The notes: generated from the sequence alone by a model not told the origin. Counted from the first letter of the stretch, positions 1-9,509 are shown. The stretch: 64,000 nt of DNA from Neorhizobium sp. JUb45 (GCF_004343585.1 NZ_SLYW01000004.1:372001-436000), one strand, 5' to 3'. Translations and numbers: made by a program.

Positions 1-183
1 GCCATTGTCGAGAAGGAAGACGACGCGATCACCGGGCTTGAACCCCGTCGCTGCCAGACGTGCAGCGATACGGGAGGAGAAGCGATCGGTTTCGTCATAG
101 CTCAGGCGAATGTCACCGGCGACGACGGCGGTCTTGCCCGGTCGCTGGATCGCATTCTGCGCGATGAAGGTTTCGATCCGCAC
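1..183 (-). CDS. AMP-dependent acyl ligase, N-terminal fragment (runs off window)
   Basis: Only the first 61 codons lie in the window; the gene continues past base 1. The N-terminus has the usual opening of the AMP-forming acyl-CoA/acyl-ACP synthetase family: an ALxRPGKTAVV-like stretch (here AIQRPGKTAVV), then a DIRLSYDE strand and GFKPGDRVVFLLDNG. Family members adenylate a carboxylic acid and pass it to CoA or to an acyl carrier protein. The start is a GTG at 183, chosen because a GGGAGA ribosome site sits six bases upstream. It follows the acyl carrier protein gene by about 30 bases on the same strand, so the ligase probably loads that carrier. The substrate cannot be told from this fragment. 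Confidence 0.8.
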   Translation of the reverse strand, partial: MRIETFIAQNAIQRPGKTAVVAGDIRLSYDETDRFSSRIAARLAATGFKPGDRVVFLLDNG

Positions 184-212
184 GCCCGTTCTCCCGGCAG
201 CGATGCGCCAAA

Positions 213-464
213 TCAGGCCGCAGCCTTTTTCGATGTCAGATAGGCGGTGACGCGCGAGATGCTGTCGAGATTGTCCGGTACGATCTCTTCATCCGCAACA
301 GAAATGCCGTAGGTGCTTTCAAGATAGGCGATCAGCTCGAGAACGCCGGTCGAATCCATTACACCGCTGTCGAGCAGGGACTGATCATCGGCAATTTCGG
401 CATCGGCACGAAACAGAAAGTTTTCGGCAATGAAGCTGCGCACGTTGTTTGCGTAATCGGACAT
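213..464 (-). CDS. acyl carrier protein (stand-alone)
   Basis: An 83-residue acidic four-helix carrier protein. The phosphopantetheine attachment site is visible as Ser38 in the motif GVMDSTGVLEL, followed by the expected helix III (AYLESTYGISVADEE) and a DNLDSISRVTAYL helix IV. The start at 464 (MSDYANN) is preferred over an in-frame ATG at 485 because a GAGAGGT ribosome site precedes it. It differs from a fatty-acid AcpP, which normally carries DSLDxVEL, and it is paired with an AMP-forming ligase downstream. I infer a dedicated carrier for a specialised acyl, amino-acyl or lipid pathway whose other genes lie beyond base 1. Bases 465-748 upstream hold no convincing gene. Confidence 0.85.
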   Translation of the reverse strand: MSDYANNVRSFIAENFLFRADAEIADDQSLLDSGVMDSTGVLELIAYLESTYGISVADEEIVPDNLDSISRVTAYLTSKKAAA

Positions 465-748
465 AGGGTTGATACCTCTCATCAATTGAGCAGGGCAATA
501 ACGTCCCAGGTTGTCCTGACGTCCGGGGCCCCCACAGCACTAGCAGACCATATGCATCAACATCCCTGAATCTTTCGCTAATCAAGTTGCGGGCATTTGC
601 CAGCGTCTTGCCATGCGTGCATGGGAGATGCTTCAGGATTCGGCGGATTTCGAAGTATCCGGTTTTTTCTGCAAGTTTTGGAACCGTTCGCGATCCGCGA
701 GGTTACACTCTTTCTATCCATAAATATGGCAAAGGGAGACAGTGAATC

Positions 749-964
749 ATGCCTATGCGATTTGACAGCATTGTATCGCCCGACGAACATCTGCTGACGG
801 TTCAGGAAGCTTTGGAGCCACTTTATCTCAAACTGGAGGTGGAGGCCGAGGCAAAGCTTCTCAAGGCCGCATTGCGTGCCGGATGGTCGGCAGATGAGGC
901 ATCACAGGCCATTGATCAGTTGCGGCGTCACGAACTTTCGTCCGCAGCCGGAACGCAGCACTGA
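749..964 (+). CDS. small hypothetical protein, 71 aa
   Basis: A 71-residue protein with no family I recognise. It is mostly predicted helix: an amphipathic stretch LYLKLEVEAEAKLLKAALRAGWSADEA, followed by a charged QAIDQLRRHEL segment. There is no signal peptide, membrane segment or cysteine. A good AAAGGGAG ribosome site lies about ten bases before the ATG, which is the main reason to believe it is expressed. It stands alone between a divergent carrier-protein gene and the tail-collar gene downstream. Function unknown; a helical partner protein is possible but unproven. Confidence 0.55.
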   Translation: MPMRFDSIVSPDEHLLTVQEALEPLYLKLEVEAEAKLLKAALRAGWSADEASQAIDQLRRHELSSAAGTQH

Positions 965-1113
965 TTGATATTTTTGCTGCCTATGGTTAATATATTTTAC
1001 ATTAATCAACTATTGATTGCGGGTCTGGCCGCCGTCACTACACTCTCCGACATGCCGCTTTAACTTCATCGACAGGCAAGCCTGCCTGCGGTAGCGGTGT
1101 TTGGGGAGATGTA

Positions 1114-1935
1114 ATGGGAAAGTTGCTTTCATCGAGCCGCCGTTCAATGGTTTATCTCAATAGTTTTGCCATCCTCGCTGGAGCGTTTGTCGGGGGAGGC
1201 GCTTTTCTTGGAAGCGGGCGGCAGGCCTTTGCCTGTGGTGACACGCCCTATCTTGGTGAAATATGCACGTTTGCTTTCGGTTATTGCCCGAGGGGATTTG
1301 CCCCCGCCGATGGCAGCCTTGTATCGGTCCAGCAGAACTCGGCGCTTTTCGCACTGCTGGGCACGGTCTATGGCGGCAATGGCACTCAGACGTTCGCACT
1401 GCCTGACCTGAAGGGGCGCGCCGCGGTCAATGTCGGCACGGGGGCCGGCTTGAGCGAGGTTGTCCTGGGCATGAAGTCTGGCGTGCAGCAAATCACGCTG
1501 ACGCAGCAGCAGATGCCGCAACACACGCATGGTGCGGCTTTTACCGGCACGGGTGGCGGCAACCAGACGATCAATGTCGATGCCGTGCCGAGCACGCTTG
1601 CGGCGCAGCCGCATTTCGTCGCAAAGCAGGCGACTGGCGTCGCGGCGATTGCCGCCGGATCATATCTTGGGCAGAGCGGAACCGGCACGGGATCGGCGAC
1701 AATCTACGTCCCGCAGAATTCAACCGCTGCCGACGTCGCTCTGTCAGGTGTCACTGTCGGCTTGACCGGCGATCCTGGGCGGCCCGCGTTCAACTTCACG
1801 GTGCAGTCGGGTTTTACAGCCGGCACAGTTACCGTGTCGCCCGCCGGTGGTTCTCAGCCGGTCGTCACCCAGTCGCCAACGCTCGGCCTGACCCAGTGCA
1901 TTGCCACGGTAGGCGTGTTTCCTCCGCGCCCCTGA
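1114..1935 (+). CDS. exported phage tail-collar domain protein (microcystin-dependent-protein type)
   Basis: A 273-residue protein with an N-terminal basic and hydrophobic export signal (about residues 9-40, ending near QAFAC). A tail-collar domain follows at about residues 48-103, recognisable by GEICTFAFGYCPRGFAPADG, the LFALLGTVYGGNG turn and TFALPDLKGR. The rest is rich in Gly, Thr and Ser, as in tail-fibre-like trimeric proteins. No other phage gene is nearby, so this is the cellular MDP-like family and not a prophage. Four cysteines lie near the start of the mature protein. It precedes the giant autotransporter on the same strand, separated by about 210 bases. A surface or secreted role is inferred. 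The upstream gap 965-1113 is AT-rich and contains a small inverted repeat (AATCAA and TTGATT, 1004-1018). Confidence 0.8.
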   Translation: MGKLLSSSRRSMVYLNSFAILAGAFVGGGAFLGSGRQAFACGDTPYLGEICTFAFGYCPRGFAPADGSLVSVQQNSALFALLGTVYGGNGTQTFALPDLKGRAAVNVGTGAGLSEVVLGMKSGVQQITLTQQQMPQHTHGAAFTGTGGGNQTINVDAVPSTLAAQPHFVAKQATGVAAIAAGSYLGQSGTGTGSATIYVPQNSTAADVALSGVTVGLTGDPGRPAFNFTVQSGFTAGTVTVSPAGGSQPVVTQSPTLGLTQCIATVGVFPPRP

Positions 1936-2090
1936 GAAGGGTTATGGGTCTGCGGCTCACGGAATATCACGCAGGGGCATCATTACATCGATTGAGTGAT
2001 GCTGTCGATCAATGCACGCATATGTGGCATATTCGTCATATCGCATAAAAATATGATTAACACTCTTCTTTTCCTGTTGAGTTGTCTCAA

Positions 2091-2111
2091 AATGCAATAA
2101 TAAGTTGCATT
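2091..2111. promoter_or_regulatory. inverted repeat upstream of autotransporter gene
   Basis: Perfect seven-base arms AATGCAA and TTGCATT separated by seven bases, ending about 36 bases before the autotransporter start. The size and symmetry fit an operator for a dimeric regulator. The regulator is unknown. The surrounding sequence is AT-rich (CATATG and CATATT repeats between 2010 and 2060). Confidence 0.35.
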
Positions 2112-2146
2112 AGGATGATTTGATATGATGGTGAGGAGTGGTGTTG

Positions 2147-5100
2147 ATGCAGGCTGATCGCTGGCAGGTGCTTCTAGGCGCGATTTTGCATCAATTCACC
2201 AATGTCTTCATTCCCTTTGTCGTGGTCATTCTGGCTCTGCTGTCATCCACGCAGCCGGCGCAGGCTCTTTCTACTGCCTGCATCGCCGTCAATAACGATT
2301 GGGGAGTACTTCAGACCTTCGGCCCCGTTTCTGGCGGTGACGCGCCGATGGAGCGCGAGTACGATCAGGGCTTTGCTGCCAATGAACGGCTATCGTTTTT
2401 CGCCAAGACAACAAACAGCACTCCGGAAGAAAAAACTACAGGCAGTCCGGAGAACAACGGCTCCGCCCAACTTGGTTTTTATGATTATTTGGTTTTGGAT
2501 ATGGCTTATCGCCCCGGTGGGGGTGAAGAGTTGCTGATCAACAGCACGTTGCAACCTGATACAAGCTCAACGCTAGGCATCACGGCAAGCGGCTCTACCA
2601 ATGTCGGCTCAATGGGCACGATCGAGGTTCGCGTCAATTGTTATGGTGATACGCCGACAGTGACGGCACTGTCTCCTGCCTCGGGCAGTGTTCTCGGCGG
2701 AAACAGCATCACCCTCACAGGCACCGATTTCACCGGTGTGAGCGTTGTGTCCTTCGGCGGCACCAACACCACCTTCACGGTTCTCGATGATTCGCATATC
2801 AGTGCGACCGTGCCTGCCGGTGCCGCAGCTGGTCCGGTCAATGTCAGGGTCACCAGCGCCGGCGGTACCAGTGCCGTGGCCGCCGCCAACCAGTATACCT
2901 ATCTGCCGCTGCCGGTGGTCACGTCTATCAGCCCAAATACCGGTCCGACGGCAGGCGGCAATCCCGTCGTTATCGATGGTACCGACCTCACCGGCGCTAC
3001 GGTCACCTTTGATGGTAGTCCTGCAACCATCTTGGCTGCGAGCGCCACACAGATCACCGTCACGGCCCCGCTCCGGGCAACCGCCGGAACCGTCGATATC
3101 ATCGTAACGACGCCAACCGGATCGAGCGGACCTGTTGCCGCGGCCAAGTACACCTATGTCGGACAGCCTGCCATCACCTCGCTCGCACCCGACCGCGGCC
3201 CGGTCACGGCGGGCAACACCGTCATCATCACGGGAAGCAATTTCATTGGTGTCACGGCGGTGAGCTTTGGCGCTAGCTCGGTCTCGTTCGTGGAAAATTC
3301 GCCAACCCAGATCACCGCGACCGCGCCTGCCGGGGTGGCCGAAAGCACGGTCGGGGTGACGGTGACCGGAACCGGCGGGACAAGCAGCGGTGGCGGCAAC
3401 CAGTACACCTTCGCCGGCACTCCCAGCGTGTCCGGAATATTGCCGGCAAGCGGTCCGCTGGGCGGCAGTTCGGGCATCCTCATATCCGGCAGCAATCTCG
3501 CCTTTGCTACCGTTTTCTTCGATGGCGTTCCGGTCAGCGTCACGGCCAATACCGCAAGCCAGGTCACGGTCACGGCCCCGGCCCATGCCGCTGGCGATGT
3601 CGCGGTTCTGGTCAGCACCGCAGGTGGGAGCACGGTTGCCGGGAGCTTTACCTATCGGACCCTGCCGCTCGTTTCGACCGTGTCTCCCAATTCCGGACCA
3701 TTGGCCGGCGGCAACAGTGTCACCATAACCGGTTCCGGGCTCGAAAACCCCGTGTCTGTGACGTTCGGTGGCATAGCCGGTGCGGTGACGGCCAGCAGCG
3801 ATACGTCGATCACCGTCAACGTGCCGTCCCAGACGTCGGCGGTTGTCGTGGATGTCGTGGTCACCACTTCGGGCGGCATCAGCACCACCGGCACTGGCGC
3901 CTATACCTATCTTGCCGTGCCGGTCGTCGGCTCGATCTCACCGACATCGGGGCCATTGGCAGGCGGGACGACCGTGACGATTACCGGCACCGGTTTTACC
4001 GCCGATTCAACGGTCGTATTCGGCTCGGTGGCCGGCAACAATATTGTCTTTGGAAATTCGACAACGCTTACGGCGCAATCGCCGGGCGGGGCTGCCGGAC
4101 CAGTCGGTGTCAGCGTAACGACACCGGGCGGCACAAGTGGCGCCGCCAGCCAGTTCACCTATCTTGCTGCGCCGGTTGCCACTAATTCCGTAGCCACCGT
4201 GGCGGCAAACAGCAGCGCTTCGCCGATAACGCTCAATGTCACCGGCACCGGCATTACCGGTGTGGCGGTAACGACCGCTGCGACGCATGGCAACGCTATA
4301 GCGTCCGGCACCACAATCAGCTACACGCCCACCGCCGGATATTCCGGCACGGACAGTTTTTCCTACACAGCGACAAATGCCGGCGGCACATCGGCACCGG
4401 CAACCGTCACCATCACGGTCACGCCACCGGTGCTGAGCCTGTTGCCGGCAGCGGGAGTGCTTCCCGCAGGCCAGACCGGGATCACCTATAGTCAGACCTT
4501 CACGGCAGCGGGCGGTACTCCCAATTATACCTATACGGTCCCTCCCGGTACTTTGCCGGCCGGCCTTTCACTGTCTCCGTCAGGAGTGCTCGGCGGAGTG
4601 CCCACAACCATCGGCACGTCGTCGTTTTCCGTCACGGCAATGGATGTCTATGGCGCGACCGGCACCGCCATCTACAATCTGACCATTACCGAACAGCCGC
4701 CGATCGCCAATTCCTTCACGGCGGTGGTGCCGATCAATTCCAGCGGCAATACCATCACGCCAAATCTCGCCGGTGGTAGCGCAGCCTCTCTCGACGTTTC
4801 ATCGCAACCGGCCAACGGTTCGACTTCCGTCAACGGTTTGACGCTGAGCTACACGCCAAACCCCGGCTTTAGCGGCAATGACGGTTTTGATTATACGGCA
4901 ACCAATGGCGGCGGCACGTCTGCACCTGCCACGGTCACTGTCACCGTCGTCAATCCTACCCTTACGCTTGCGCCCGCCACGGGCGCCTTGCCGGCAGCAA
5001 TTGTCGGAACGGCCTATTCCCAGACGATCACCACATCGGGAGGGACCGGGACATATGCATATACCGTCACGGCAGGGGCACTTCCCGCGGGACTCAGTCT

Positions 5101-8100
5101 CTCTGCTTCAGGCGTGATCGCAGGCACACCAACGGCGGTCGCCAGTGCATCCTTTACCATCACCTCCACGGATACGGCCCCGGCCTTCGGTCTTGCCAGT
5201 TACACACTGACGGTCGGGCCTGCACTGCCGGTCGCATCCGATGTGTCGTTCAGCATCGCTGCCAATGCCGCGGCAACGCCTGTCCCGCTCGCCCTGTCGG
5301 GTGGTCCGGCAACTGCCGTGATGGTTTCTGCACCCCCCTCACACGGTGCTGCCACGGCTTCGGGTACCGGCATTTCCTACGCGCCGACGGCCGGTTATTC
5401 CGGTGCCGACAGCTTCACCTATATCGCCAGAAATGCCTCCGGAGACTCTGCTCCGGCAACCGTGACGGTCACGGTTGCCGCCCCGACCCTGACGTTTTCG
5501 CCCGTGGCCGGCGCGCTGCCGGACGGCATGGTGGGAGCGGCCTATAACGAGACCATCGTAGCTTCGGCCGGCACTTCGCCCTATTCCTATGGGCTCGGGG
5601 GCGGGGCTTTGCCAGTTGGCATCTCCCTTGATCCGTCCACCGGCGCACTCACGGGAGCGCCGACCACGGCCGGGTCCAGCAGCTTCACGATCACCGCAAC
5701 AGATGCCTATGGTGCCACCGGAAGCAGCGCCTACACGATCAACGTTGCCGTGCAGCCTCCGATCGCCAATCCTGTCTCGGCGACGGTGGTGCGGGATGCG
5801 GTCAACACCCCGATCGCGCTGAGCATAACCGGCGGTCCGGCAAACTCGGTTAACGTCACCACGCCGCCATCGAACGGAACGACGTCCATTTCGGGCACCA
5901 CGATAACGTACACGCCGACGGCCGGTTACGTCGGTGCCGACAGTCTTGCCTATACGGCCAGCAATGGGTCCGGCACGTCTACGCCAGCCACGGTCTCGAT
6001 CACGATCACCAATCCCACGCTTGTGCTCGCGCCGGCGGCGGGACCGCTGCCGGATGGCACTGTCGACACTAGCTACAGCCAGATGCTGTCGGCATCGGGT
6101 GGAACCGCGCCTTACAGTTTTGCGGTCAGCGGTGGCAGCCTGCCGGCGGGTCTCGCGCTCGCGCCCGGCAGCGATCTGATTTCCGGCGTGCCCACGGCTA
6201 CCGGCACCTACACCATTTCGATCACCGCGACCGATGCCGGCGGCGCAACGGGTGTCGTCGGCTACACGCTGCGTATTCTCCCTGCGGCACTAGTTCTGTC
6301 ACCGCCGACCGGCAGCGGTCTGCCGCCGGCCACTATCGGAACTGCCTATTCCTACACCGGCATCAGCGCGAGTGGTGGTAGCGGGCCGGCAAGTTTTGCC
6401 GCAACGGGGCTGCCGCCGGGCCTCGCCATGGCCGCCAGCGGCGCCATCAACGGCACGCCCACGGCGGCTGGCAACTACTCGCTGAATGTCACCGCCACGG
6501 ATACGGGCGGTGCGATTGCCACTGCCACCTATGAACTCACCGTCAATGCGGGTTCCGGCGCATTCGTCTTCTCTCCGCCAGGCGGCGCCTTGCCGCAAGC
6601 GATGGTGGGAGAAGCCTATAGTCAGGACATTTCCGCCACGGGCGGTGTCGCGCCGCTGATCTACAGCCTTGCCAGCGGCAGTCTGCCTCCCGGTCTCGTC
6701 CTCAATGTCTCCAATGGCGATCTCAATGGTCCGCTGACGGCCGATGCCGCGCCGGGCACCTACAGTTTCAGCATCGCAGTGCGCGACGCCGCCGGCGTGA
6801 CCGGCTCCGCCAGTTTCACCCTGCAGGTTTCTGCGCGTGCCGTCACCGTTGCCAACAAGGAGGTCATCGTGCCGCCCGGTGGCACGCCGCCGAATGTCTA
6901 TCTCAATGCCGGTGCGACCGGCGGGCCGTTCGTCGATGCGACGCTTGGCAGCGTTTCTCCACCTGCCGCCGGCACGGCAGAGATCATTCGCGGTGAACTG
7001 GCGCAGGCCGGGCCGGTTGCCCCAAGCGGTTTTTACCTGCGTTTCACGCCCAATCCCGGTTTCTCCGGAAGGGTTGTTGTCGGATACCAGTTGATCAGCG
7101 CCCTGGGTGCCTCCAATGTCGGCACTGTCGCCTATAGCCTCAATTTCAACCCCGCTGCCGTCGCCGAGGATATCGACGAACTCGTCCATGATTTCGTGCG
7201 CACCCGACAAAACCTCCTGTCATCGACCATCAGGGTGCCGGGGCTTCTGGAGCGGCGACGGATGGAAAACGCCCGCGATCCCGTCACCATCCGCATGTCG
7301 CCACAGGAAACCGGCATGCGTGCCGCGTTCTCGACCAGCCTGGCGCAGATGGAAGCGGCCCGTGATCGTGCCGACGGGCTGGATGCCGCCGGGCCGCGCC
7401 CGTTCAATATATGGATAGATGGGGCCATCCGCATTCACGGCGGTGGCGACAATGAAGACGATGAAGACGATCGCTGGGGCAGTTTTGCGCTTTTGTCGGT
7501 CGGCATGGATTACCTGCTCAGCGACCGTGCATTGATCGGCATCTCCGCGCATTTCGACAGGATGACCGATCCCGCCGATGAGGATGCGGAGCTGACAGGC
7601 AATGGCTGGTTCGCCGGTCCATACGTGTCGCTGGAAATCGCAAAGGGTGTGTTCTTCGATACCAGCCTGCTTTATGGCGGTTCATGGAATGATATCGATA
7701 CGGCGTTCTTCGATGGCAAATTCGATACGACGCGCTGGATGTGGGATGGCTCCCTCAAGGGCGAGTGGTATCTCGACGAGGTCACGGTGGTCACGCCGAA
7801 ATTGCGGGCCGTCTATCTGACCGAAACGGTCAAGGATTATGCCGTCAGCAACGATGCGGGTGACAAGCTGCTGCTCGAAGGGTTTTCCATGGAGCAGTTG
7901 CGCGCCAGCATCGGTGCGGAAATCGAGCGCCGGATCATGCTCAGCAACGGCATGGTGCTGACGCCGCGTCTGGGTGCCACGGTCGGCTTGGCAGGCCTTG
8001 ATGGCGAAGGCACGTTTGCCACGGTCACCGCCGCTGCGTCGTTGCAGACTGAAACCGCCTGGATGTTCGATGTCGCACTTCTGTTCGATATCGAAGGCGA

Positions 8101-8149
8101 GGGGGATGTCAGCGTCGGCGCGCGGGCACGGATGTCCACGCGGTTCTGA
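2147..8149 (+). CDS. giant autotransporter with TIG/IPT and Ig-like repeats
   Basis: About 2000 residues. An N-terminal hydrophobic export signal (FVVVILALLSSTQPAQA) is followed by a short unique domain. Next come six IPT/TIG repeats of about 84 residues (roughly 2650-4165), each opening like SISPxSGPLAGG and closing in YTY. Alternating Big/cadherin-like modules (YTPTAGYSGTDSFSYTATN) and about six He_PIG putative-Ig modules (PAGLSLSPSGVLxGxPT) run to about 6830. A linker leads to a C-terminal beta-barrel of about 250 residues that ends in Phe (ARMSTRF), as in type V secretion autotransporters. The start at ATG 2147 is preferred because GAGGAG lies eight bases upstream; an in-frame GTG exists at 2138. 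An Asp/Glu-rich stretch (DNEDDEDD) near 7450 lies in the barrel's first loop. A surface adhesin role is inferred from the architecture. Confidence 0.88.
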   Translation: MQADRWQVLLGAILHQFTNVFIPFVVVILALLSSTQPAQALSTACIAVNNDWGVLQTFGPVSGGDAPMEREYDQGFAANERLSFFAKTTNSTPEEKTTGSPENNGSAQLGFYDYLVLDMAYRPGGGEELLINSTLQPDTSSTLGITASGSTNVGSMGTIEVRVNCYGDTPTVTALSPASGSVLGGNSITLTGTDFTGVSVVSFGGTNTTFTVLDDSHISATVPAGAAAGPVNVRVTSAGGTSAVAAANQYTYLPLPVVTSISPNTGPTAGGNPVVIDGTDLTGATVTFDGSPATILAASATQITVTAPLRATAGTVDIIVTTPTGSSGPVAAAKYTYVGQPAITSLAPDRGPVTAGNTVIITGSNFIGVTAVSFGASSVSFVENSPTQITATAPAGVAESTVGVTVTGTGGTSSGGGNQYTFAGTPSVSGILPASGPLGGSSGILISGSNLAFATVFFDGVPVSVTANTASQVTVTAPAHAAGDVAVLVSTAGGSTVAGSFTYRTLPLVSTVSPNSGPLAGGNSVTITGSGLENPVSVTFGGIAGAVTASSDTSITVNVPSQTSAVVVDVVVTTSGGISTTGTGAYTYLAVPVVGSISPTSGPLAGGTTVTITGTGFTADSTVVFGSVAGNNIVFGNSTTLTAQSPGGAAGPVGVSVTTPGGTSGAASQFTYLAAPVATNSVATVAANSSASPITLNVTGTGITGVAVTTAATHGNAIASGTTISYTPTAGYSGTDSFSYTATNAGGTSAPATVTITVTPPVLSLLPAAGVLPAGQTGITYSQTFTAAGGTPNYTYTVPPGTLPAGLSLSPSGVLGGVPTTIGTSSFSVTAMDVYGATGTAIYNLTITEQPPIANSFTAVVPINSSGNTITPNLAGGSAASLDVSSQPANGSTSVNGLTLSYTPNPGFSGNDGFDYTATNGGGTSAPATVTVTVVNPTLTLAPATGALPAAIVGTAYSQTITTSGGTGTYAYTVTAGALPAGLSLSASGVIAGTPTAVASASFTITSTDTAPAFGLASYTLTVGPALPVASDVSFSIAANAAATPVPLALSGGPATAVMVSAPPSHGAATASGTGISYAPTAGYSGADSFTYIARNASGDSAPATVTVTVAAPTLTFSPVAGALPDGMVGAAYNETIVASAGTSPYSYGLGGGALPVGISLDPSTGALTGAPTTAGSSSFTITATDAYGATGSSAYTINVAVQPPIANPVSATVVRDAVNTPIALSITGGPANSVNVTTPPSNGTTSISGTTITYTPTAGYVGADSLAYTASNGSGTSTPATVSITITNPTLVLAPAAGPLPDGTVDTSYSQMLSASGGTAPYSFAVSGGSLPAGLALAPGSDLISGVPTATGTYTISITATDAGGATGVVGYTLRILPAALVLSPPTGSGLPPATIGTAYSYTGISASGGSGPASFAATGLPPGLAMAASGAINGTPTAAGNYSLNVTATDTGGAIATATYELTVNAGSGAFVFSPPGGALPQAMVGEAYSQDISATGGVAPLIYSLASGSLPPGLVLNVSNGDLNGPLTADAAPGTYSFSIAVRDAAGVTGSASFTLQVSARAVTVANKEVIVPPGGTPPNVYLNAGATGGPFVDATLGSVSPPAAGTAEIIRGELAQAGPVAPSGFYLRFTPNPGFSGRVVVGYQLISALGASNVGTVAYSLNFNPAAVAEDIDELVHDFVRTRQNLLSSTIRVPGLLERRRMENARDPVTIRMSPQETGMRAAFSTSLAQMEAARDRADGLDAAGPRPFNIWIDGAIRIHGGGDNEDDEDDRWGSFALLSVGMDYLLSDRALIGISAHFDRMTDPADEDAELTGNGWFAGPYVSLEIAKGVFFDTSLLYGGSWNDIDTAFFDGKFDTTRWMWDGSLKGEWYLDEVTVVTPKLRAVYLTETVKDYAVSNDAGDKLLLEGFSMEQLRASIGAEIERRIMLSNGMVLTPRLGATVGLAGLDGEGTFATVTAAASLQTETAWMFDVALLFDIEGEGDVSVGARARMSTRF

Positions 8150-8210
8150 ACGGACAGTGGATTTCGTTGGTCGAGGCGGGCTGGCCGCCTCGAAAAACGC
8201 AATCAGACAA

Positions 8211-9509
8211 TCATTGTCCCGGCAGGATGCGCATCGAAAACACGTAGATCGGCAGGCGACCGCCCAGCACATCGCTGTTGAGATAGATGCGGCCCGGCCG
8301 GTTCGGCGCAAGCGAGCGATCGAAATTCACCCGAAACAGTGCATCGGTCTTTTCCTGCGTGGCGCGGAAACGATGGCGCGAGCAACCGCCAAGGCTGCCG
8401 AAATCGCAACGCACGGCCACTTCGACCGAGCGGTCTGCAGCCGTCTGCAATGTCACGGCGACGGTCGATGTCTTGCCAGCCATTTCCCGCAGGATTTCCG
8501 GTGGCACTTCGATGGCGACCTCGCCATCCGGGCCGGGTGATTGTGAGGTGATGCGCACGGCCTGTCCACCTGAGGCGTTCACGGCTTCAACTGTCGCGCC
8601 GCCGGCCGGAACAACACCCTCCGTACCCTTTGGAATGAAAATCTCTGCCCATTCCTCGGAAAAGCCGCGGCCCGGCTCGAAGCCGGTCGGTGCCTGACTG
8701 TTGCCACCGCTGCCGTTGACCGGCGTGCTGGAAAGATCCGGCATGACGATAATGCCGTTCTGGGCGGCCCACCATACGCCCCATCCTGCGCCACCCAATA
8801 CGATGAGTGGCAGAACCAGACCGGAAATCCAGCGCCGGCGCTTGCGCGGGCGTCCTTCTTTTCCAGCGGCGATATCCAGTCGCGCGGCGCGCGGCGTCTG
8901 CGGCTGTGCGGCCACCCGCGCCGGAGCCGCCTGTTTCTTGCTTTGCCACCAGCGGCGCGGGCGTGGCTGCTCGGTCTCGAGCTCCCGCCTTGGGCGCAGT
9001 TCCGCAGGTTGCTCGCGACCACCACGACGCGACACGCCGAGATCGCCAAGGCTTCCGGCATCGGATGGAACGGCGGCAGCATTGTCCCGTCGCGGACCTC
9101 CAACCAGAAGCGAAAGATCGTCCTGTGCATCCTGCGCAGTGGCGGAGCCGATGATCGGCGCATCATCGCGGTTTTCGGTCCGCTGCGGCGCATCGGCCGG
9201 CGGGCGGGCGGGCGGTGCCACGGTGTTGGCACTGGTGTTCGAATTCGGAGCCGGGCTGACCGGTTGAATGGCTGGCGTTTGGGCGCGTTCGATCGCCAGA
9301 CGCTGGCGTTCTTCGAATTCGATTTCACGAATTTTGGCTTCCAGTCGCTGCCGCTGTGCATCCACGACATCAGGATTGGTCACGTCCTGCTTGCGCAGGC
9401 CTGCTTCCAGCGCCTGCCGGGCGGAATGGTAGATGCGCGCCCGGATATCTGCATTGTTTCGTTCGGATTGCGCGAGCGCGTTCCTGATGGCTTTTTCCAA
9501 ACCGCTCAC
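8211..9509 (-). CDS. single-pass membrane protein of unknown function, 432 aa
   Basis: I do not recognise a named family. The visible architecture has three parts. Residues 1-75 form a charged, helical, probably coiled-coil region (LEAKIREIEFEERQRLAIERA). Residues 76-225 are a Pro/Ala/Arg-rich disordered linker ending in a basic RPRKRRRW stop. Residues 228-249 form one membrane helix (ISGLVLPLIVLGGAGWGVWWAA). Residues 285-432 form a periplasmic beta-rich domain with two cysteines (CDFGSLGGC) and a terminal VFSMRILPGQ strand. Topology should be N-in, C-out. The start is a GTG. It converges on the autotransporter gene with a 60-base gap. Residues near 330-400 resemble a carbohydrate-binding-like sandwich, but this is only an impression. 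Confidence 0.75.
   Translation of the reverse strand: MSGLEKAIRNALAQSERNNADIRARIYHSARQALEAGLRKQDVTNPDVVDAQRQRLEAKIREIEFEERQRLAIERAQTPAIQPVSPAPNSNTSANTVAPPARPPADAPQRTENRDDAPIIGSATAQDAQDDLSLLVGGPRRDNAAAVPSDAGSLGDLGVSRRGGREQPAELRPRRELETEQPRPRRWWQSKKQAAPARVAAQPQTPRAARLDIAAGKEGRPRKRRRWISGLVLPLIVLGGAGWGVWWAAQNGIIVMPDLSSTPVNGSGGNSQAPTGFEPGRGFSEEWAEIFIPKGTEGVVPAGGATVEAVNASGGQAVRITSQSPGPDGEVAIEVPPEILREMAGKTSTVAVTLQTAADRSVEVAVRCDFGSLGGCSRHRFRATQEKTDALFRVNFDRSLAPNRPGRIYLNSDVLGGRLPIYVFSMRILPGQ

Noticed and set aside
1114..1935. Prophage or tailocin from the tail-collar domain
   Set aside because: There is no other structural, lysis or integrase gene nearby, and the protein has an export signal.
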